15,777 bases of DNA from contig JBARXT010000123.1 of NCBI GenBank assembly GCA_049647485.1, forward strand, positions 1-15,777. The letters are read 5' to 3'. The position numbers and the translations under genes were made by a program. The stretch comes from 62-47 sp049647485. Lineage in GTDB: Bacteria > Pseudomonadota > Alphaproteobacteria > Rhizobiales > Xanthobacteraceae. Under the pieces are notes generated by a model. That model did not search any database, was not told where the DNA came from, and was given only the letters and a program-made list of their open reading frames with translations. This document shows positions 13,317 through 15,777 of this stretch, in pieces. Position 1 is the first letter of the stretch, and every line of letters starts with the position of its first letter.

Positions 13317-14210
13317 ATGGTCACACAGACAGATATCGTAGTTGCTGCCGGATCTCCACCCACTTCGCCCGTGAGTTGGGCGTCAATCATCGCGGGCGGT
13401 GTCGTTGCCGCCGTTGCTACCCTTGTCCTGATGTTACTCGGGTCCGGCTTCGGCCTTACGATGATCTCGCCTTGGGCCTCTCAGAGCGCATCCGCCGCCA
13501 CCGTAGTCGTATCGGCAGCGATTTGGCTTGTTGTCGTCCAATGGATATCGTCTTGCATGGGCGGCTACATTGCCGGCCGGCTTCGAAAGCGTTGGTCAAC
13601 GGTTCATACCGACGAAGTGCTATTCCGCGACAGCGCTCATGGCCTCTTGGCGTGGTCGGTTGCTACCCTCGTTGTCGTCACCGTTCTCGGTTCGACAGTC
13701 TCCGGCTTGTTAGGCTCCGGAGTTCAAGCCGCTTCGAACGCGGTGAGCGGTGTTGCCAAGGCCGGCACAGAAGCTGCCAGCAACGCGGGCCCGAACGGCT
13801 ACGTTGTCGATTCACTCTTCCGCTCGTCAGATCCCGCTCGGATTAACGCACCGGGAGCCGAGGGTGACGCGGCTGCCGTCGGTCAGGCAACTCGCATATT
13901 GACCACAAGCATTGCGAACGGCGAGTTGTCCGCGGATGACAAATCTTACTTGGCCGTACTCATCTCGGCTCGAACAGGGCTTTCTCAAGCCGATGCTCAA
14001 AAACGTGTCGATGACACTTGGACCGCAGTGCAGAATGCGAAAGCCAAGGCTCAGGAAGTTGCCGAGAAGGCAAGAAAAGCTGCCGCAACGACGACCCTTC
14101 TTGGTGCCCTGAGTCTCATCATCGGTGCCTTTATCGCCGCGGTTTCGGCTGTGCTCGGCGGCAAACTGCGCGACGAAGACGAAGATCGCTGGCTTCCTCG
14201 CAACGCGTAG
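13317..14210 (+). CDS. multi-pass membrane protein of unknown function (PhnA-like annotation in relatives)
   Basis: A 297-residue membrane protein. Hydrophobic segments at about 20-42, 62-85 (ending in MGGYIAGRLR), 108-132 and 258-281 (LLGALSLIIGAFIAAVSAVLGG) surround a soluble middle domain of about 120 residues, mostly helical, with SADDKSYLAVLISARTGLSQ at 205-224 and a lysine/alanine-rich coiled-coil-like helix at 226-256. It ends with GGKLRDEDEDRWLPRNA. The segments are rich in G-x-x-x-G spacing, as in tightly packed helices. Relatives in rhizobia are, as I recall, annotated as PhnA-like, a name that says nothing of function. GGGGA lies 8 bases before the ATG at 13317, and the preceding 25-residue peptide shares its transcript. 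A strong hairpin follows the stop. Confidence 0.85.
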   Translation: MVTQTDIVVAAGSPPTSPVSWASIIAGGVVAAVATLVLMLLGSGFGLTMISPWASQSASAATVVVSAAIWLVVVQWISSCMGGYIAGRLRKRWSTVHTDEVLFRDSAHGLLAWSVATLVVVTVLGSTVSGLLGSGVQAASNAVSGVAKAGTEAASNAGPNGYVVDSLFRSSDPARINAPGAEGDAAAVGQATRILTTSIANGELSADDKSYLAVLISARTGLSQADAQKRVDDTWTAVQNAKAKAQEVAEKARKAAATTTLLGALSLIIGAFIAAVSAVLGGKLRDEDEDRWLPRNA

Positions 14211-14218
14211 ATAAAAAC

Positions 14219-14242
14219 GATGCGCCGCCGAGGCGGCGCATC
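14219..14242 (+). terminator. 11-bp perfect hairpin, terminator
   Basis: GATGCGCCGCC and GGCGGCGCATC pair perfectly around GA (in effect a CGAG tetraloop), 8 bases after the stop of the membrane protein. AAAAAC precedes it and CCCATTTTCC follows, so it could stop transcription in both directions; the minus-strand T run is the better one. Confidence 0.7.
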
Positions 14243-14296
14243 CCATTTTCCACCGAACCAGAGCGCCTCTGCCAAGTCGCACCAGCGGAGTTCATG

Positions 14297-14464
14297 ATGT
14301 CACCAACAACACCAGAAAACGCGATCCCTAAGGAGCCAAGCCCTATTCCGCCTCCGGATCCTAGCCGGATTCCGGATGTCAAGGAACCGCCACCGAGCGA
14401 GTTGCCAGACGAAGTGCCAAATCCTAATCCAGACGAGACGCCCAGCCCGCCAGTGAGAAGCTGA
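14297..14464 (+). CDS. 55-residue proline- and acid-rich small protein
   Basis: A low-complexity protein, roughly one third proline, with many D, E, S and N and no aromatic residues. Motifs such as PIPPPDPSRIPD and PNPNPDETPSPP indicate an extended, disordered or polyproline chain. No signal peptide. Two ATG codons are adjacent (14294 and 14297). GGAG at 14287-14290 is 6 bases from the second and only 3 from the first, so I use the second. Such short Pro/Asp-rich proteins are, to my memory, common hypothetical genes in Bradyrhizobium. The earlier part of this open frame is antisense-free but lies inside the membrane protein gene and is not used. Confidence 0.6.
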   Translation: MSPTTPENAIPKEPSPIPPPDPSRIPDVKEPPPSELPDEVPNPNPDETPSPPVRS

Positions 14465-14477
14465 GAGCGGACAGATC

Positions 14478-14491
14478 GGGGCAAACGCCCC
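14478..14491 (+). promoter_or_regulatory. intergenic hairpin before the PepSY gene
   Basis: GGGGC - AAAC - GCCCC, 13 bases after the proline-rich gene and 20 bases before the PepSY ATG. Without a T run it is more likely an mRNA processing or stability element than a full terminator. Confidence 0.35.
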
Positions 14492-14511
14492 CCTCATGAC
14501 GGAGATCAATA

Positions 14512-14754
14512 ATGCGCCTTATCCTCGCGTCTGCCATCCTCGCCTCATCTTTCGTTCCTGCACTCGCTGCGCCGCCGGAAGGGCAGAAACTCTCTGAAAT
14601 CATCGCCAAGATCGAGCAGAACGCCGACGTGCTGTACGTGGACGAGGCCGACTGGAGCAATAAGCGGAACCACTACAAGATCGAATACGTCAGAAAGGAT
14701 GGCGCGAAGGTCAAAATCCGAATTGATCCAAAAACCGGATCGATGGCGCGGTGA
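14512..14754 (+). CDS. exported small PepSY-domain protein
   Basis: An 80-residue protein with a Sec signal peptide (hydrophobic 3-17, cleavage probably ALA19-A20), leaving a mature chain of about 61 residues. The mature part fits a single PepSY domain: helix KLSEIIAKIEQN (26-37), a strand with VLYVDEADW, then paired strands HYKIEYVRKDGAKVKIRIDP (54-73) and the terminal TG. PepSY domains occur in peptidase propeptides and as stand-alone periplasmic proteins, and are thought to bind or inhibit proteases or to act as sensors. GGAG lies 8 bases before the ATG. It follows the proline-rich gene by 47 bases and may share its transcript. Confidence 0.82.
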   Translation: MRLILASAILASSFVPALAAPPEGQKLSEIIAKIEQNADVLYVDEADWSNKRNHYKIEYVRKDGAKVKIRIDPKTGSMAR

Positions 14755-15163
14755 ATGCGGATCGGCCATTGTGATAAGCAAAAGCAAGCCAAAGTCGGAC
14801 TTGCGGCGGCGCGCATTGCTCTTGCCGGTAACGATTCGAACATTCCGCGAAAACGCGGAGAACGCAGATATCTGGCATGAGAAACCGCCAGCGAGCCGGT
14901 TAGCCGCTACCGGCGAATGGCGCGAGCATGGTTCGCATTAGCGACTGAACAAGACTGGCTACGGACCCCACCCAAAGCGAGCGAGCCAGCGATTTGGCTG
15001 CTCCGATGTGTTTGATCCTGCGATTGCCACCTTGCTGGTCACCGGTCGGCGGATTGCGATGATTCGAACTGGCGTTCGAAATCGCCCTCGACAATTCCGC
15101 GGTTCCCTGTTGAATGGTTCCTCTCGCCTGCAACCGTCACAAACCTTTTCGGAGAGATACGCG
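14755..15163. other. intergenic region with several small hairpins
   Basis: About 400 bases without a convincing gene. Hairpins: TCCGCG-AAAA-CGCGGA at 14844-14859, GCCGGT-N8-ACCGGC at 14895-14914 and AGCCA-N6-TGGCT at 14984-14999. None has a T run; the first may end the PepSY transcript. The right part holds the palindrome at 15063-15080 and the promoter region of the VOC gene. Confidence 0.5.
15063..15080. promoter_or_regulatory. 18-bp palindrome, candidate operator
   Basis: TTCGAAC - TGGC - GTTCGAA, with perfect 7-bp arms, 83 bases upstream of the VOC gene. Length and symmetry are those of a dimeric repressor site. The core CGAAC-N4-GTTCG equals the LexA box known from Bacillus, whereas alphaproteobacterial LexA uses GTTC-N7-GTTC, so the cognate protein is probably something else. 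Confidence 0.5.
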
Positions 15164-15541
15164 ATGTTTTCCCACGTCATGATCGGCACCAACGACCTGG
15201 ATCGGGCCAAGACGTTTTACGACAAGCTGCTCGGCACGCTGGGCGTCCCGCCGGCGGTGGTCGATCGACATCGGATTTTCTACCGCACCAAGACCGGCAC
15301 CTTCGCGGTCTCCAAGCCGATCAACGGTGAAGCGGCGACCTTCGCCAACGGCGGCACCATCGGTTTCCTGGCGAAGTCGCAGGAAGAAGCCGACGCCTGG
15401 CACGCCACCGGCATCGCAAACGGCGCAACATCTTGCGAGGATCCGCCGGGCGTGCGCGACAACGGCGCCGTGAAGCTCTACCTCGCCTATCTGCGCGATC
15501 CCGACGGCAACAAGATTTGCGTTCTGCACCGGGTCGCCTGA
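15164..15541 (+). CDS. VOC (glyoxalase/dioxygenase-fold) family protein
   Basis: A 125-residue protein with the two beta-alpha-beta-beta-beta modules of the vicinal oxygen chelate fold: MFSHVMIGTNDLDRAKTFYD at the start and YLRDPDGNKICVLHR at the end, both hallmarks of the family. His4 is the usual first metal ligand. The other usual ligands are missing: the second-module position reads NGGTIGF without His, and the final strand reads KICVLH, with Cys119 where Glu is common. Metal-dependent catalysis is therefore uncertain. Related members include glyoxalase I, bleomycin-resistance and dioxygenase proteins; the substrate cannot be told. GGAGAG lies 7 bases before the ATG. Codon use is like the core genes, unlike the AT-richer region before it. 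Confidence 0.88.
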   Translation: MFSHVMIGTNDLDRAKTFYDKLLGTLGVPPAVVDRHRIFYRTKTGTFAVSKPINGEAATFANGGTIGFLAKSQEEADAWHATGIANGATSCEDPPGVRDNGAVKLYLAYLRDPDGNKICVLHRVA

Positions 15542-15571
15542 TACCGGCATCCATCGCATTTAAACAAAGTT

Positions 15572-15601
15572 CGAGGGGGCCTATTCGCATGGGTCCCCTC
15601 G
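15572..15601 (+). terminator. probable terminator of the VOC gene
   Basis: CGAGGGGGCCT and GGGTCCCCTCG form an 11-bp stem with two G-T pairs around loop ATTCGCAT, 30 bases after the VOC stop. CTGTCTTTAT follows, a short T-containing tail. Confidence 0.5.
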
Positions 15602-15649
15602 CTGTCTTTATGACGCAAAATCGGCGCGAGGCAGTGGACCTGAATGCCG

Positions 15650-15713
15650 TCTGTCGCGTAGACAGGGGCAATCAAAATCACCGTTTCGGGATGGCCAACC
15701 TGCGCGCCATCCC
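15650..15713 (+). promoter_or_regulatory. structured 5' leader of the DUF6481-type gene
   Basis: Two hairpins lie in the leader: CTGTC-GCGTA-GACAG (15651-15665) and GGGATGGC-N10-GCCATCCC (15688-15713, perfect 8 bp). The second ends 24 bases before the ATG at 15738. Such a leader suggests post-transcriptional control, for instance by temperature; it matches no riboswitch class that I know. Confidence 0.4.
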
Positions 15714-15737
15714 CTCTGCCCACGCCAAAGGTTATCG

Positions 15738-15777
15738 ATGAGTGGATTCAAGGAGCCCGGCTTTGCCGACCGTCAAA
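15738..15777 (+). CDS. DUF6481-type protein, 5' end only
   Basis: Only 13 codons are in the window: MSGFKEPGFADRQ. This opening (FKEP-x-F-x-DRQ) matches the start of the small charged DUF6481 proteins of Rhizobiales, which continue with a long helix rich in A, K, E and R. AAAGG lies 6 bases before the ATG. Function is unknown. Recognition rests on a very short stretch. Confidence 0.6.
   Translation, partial: MSGFKEPGFADRQ

Noticed and set aside
14959..15210. Minus-strand frames across the VOC promoter region
   Set aside because: No ribosome site or protein-like composition; they overlap the VOC start and the palindrome.
1..15777. CRISPR array, insertion sequence, integrase or prophage genes
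   Set aside because: No spaced repeats, transposase or recombinase motifs, or structural phage genes were seen on either strand.

Overview
The window looks like a chromosomal piece of a high-GC alphaproteobacterium of the Rhizobiales, most likely Bradyrhizobium or a close relative (Rhodopseudomonas, Afipia). This is inferred from codon use in the long genes, from the families present, and from a GGAAC-N16-CGTT promoter typical of the alphaproteobacterial EcfG stress sigma factor. The assignment rests on recognition by eye; no search was run.

Bases 77-10080 hold a tight minus-strand operon of four cell-envelope genes, transcribed in this order: a 1739-residue alpha-2-macroglobulin with a CxEQ thioester motif (yfhM type), penicillin-binding protein 1C (pbpC), an ArnT-like family 39 glycosyltransferase, and a PAP2-family membrane phosphatase. 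yfhM and pbpC overlap by 4 bp, and the last two genes are 1 bp apart. Pairing of macroglobulin and PBP1C is an established arrangement, thought to trap proteases that enter the periplasm and to repair peptidoglycan. The last two genes suggest that lipid-linked sugar or lipid A modification is co-expressed with them.

A tRNA-Arg(TCT) gene with encoded CCA lies at 10484-10560 on the plus strand. Beyond it the sequence changes. From about 10561 to 15100 it is visibly richer in A+T and holds mostly short genes of unknown function: a doubtful minus-strand small gene with its own terminator, an EcfG-type promoter driving two coupled genes (the second a small pentapeptide-repeat protein), two further hypothetical genes, a 43-residue lysine-rich protein, a 25-residue membrane peptide followed by a 297-residue membrane protein, a 55-residue proline/acid-rich protein, and an exported PepSY-domain protein. 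No integrase, transposase or second att copy is visible, so an old island at the tRNA is only a possibility.

From 15164 the sequence returns to core-like composition, with a VOC (glyoxalase-fold) protein preceded by a strong 18-bp palindrome, and the first 13 codons of a DUF6481-type gene behind a structured leader. No CRISPR array, insertion sequence or rRNA was seen.
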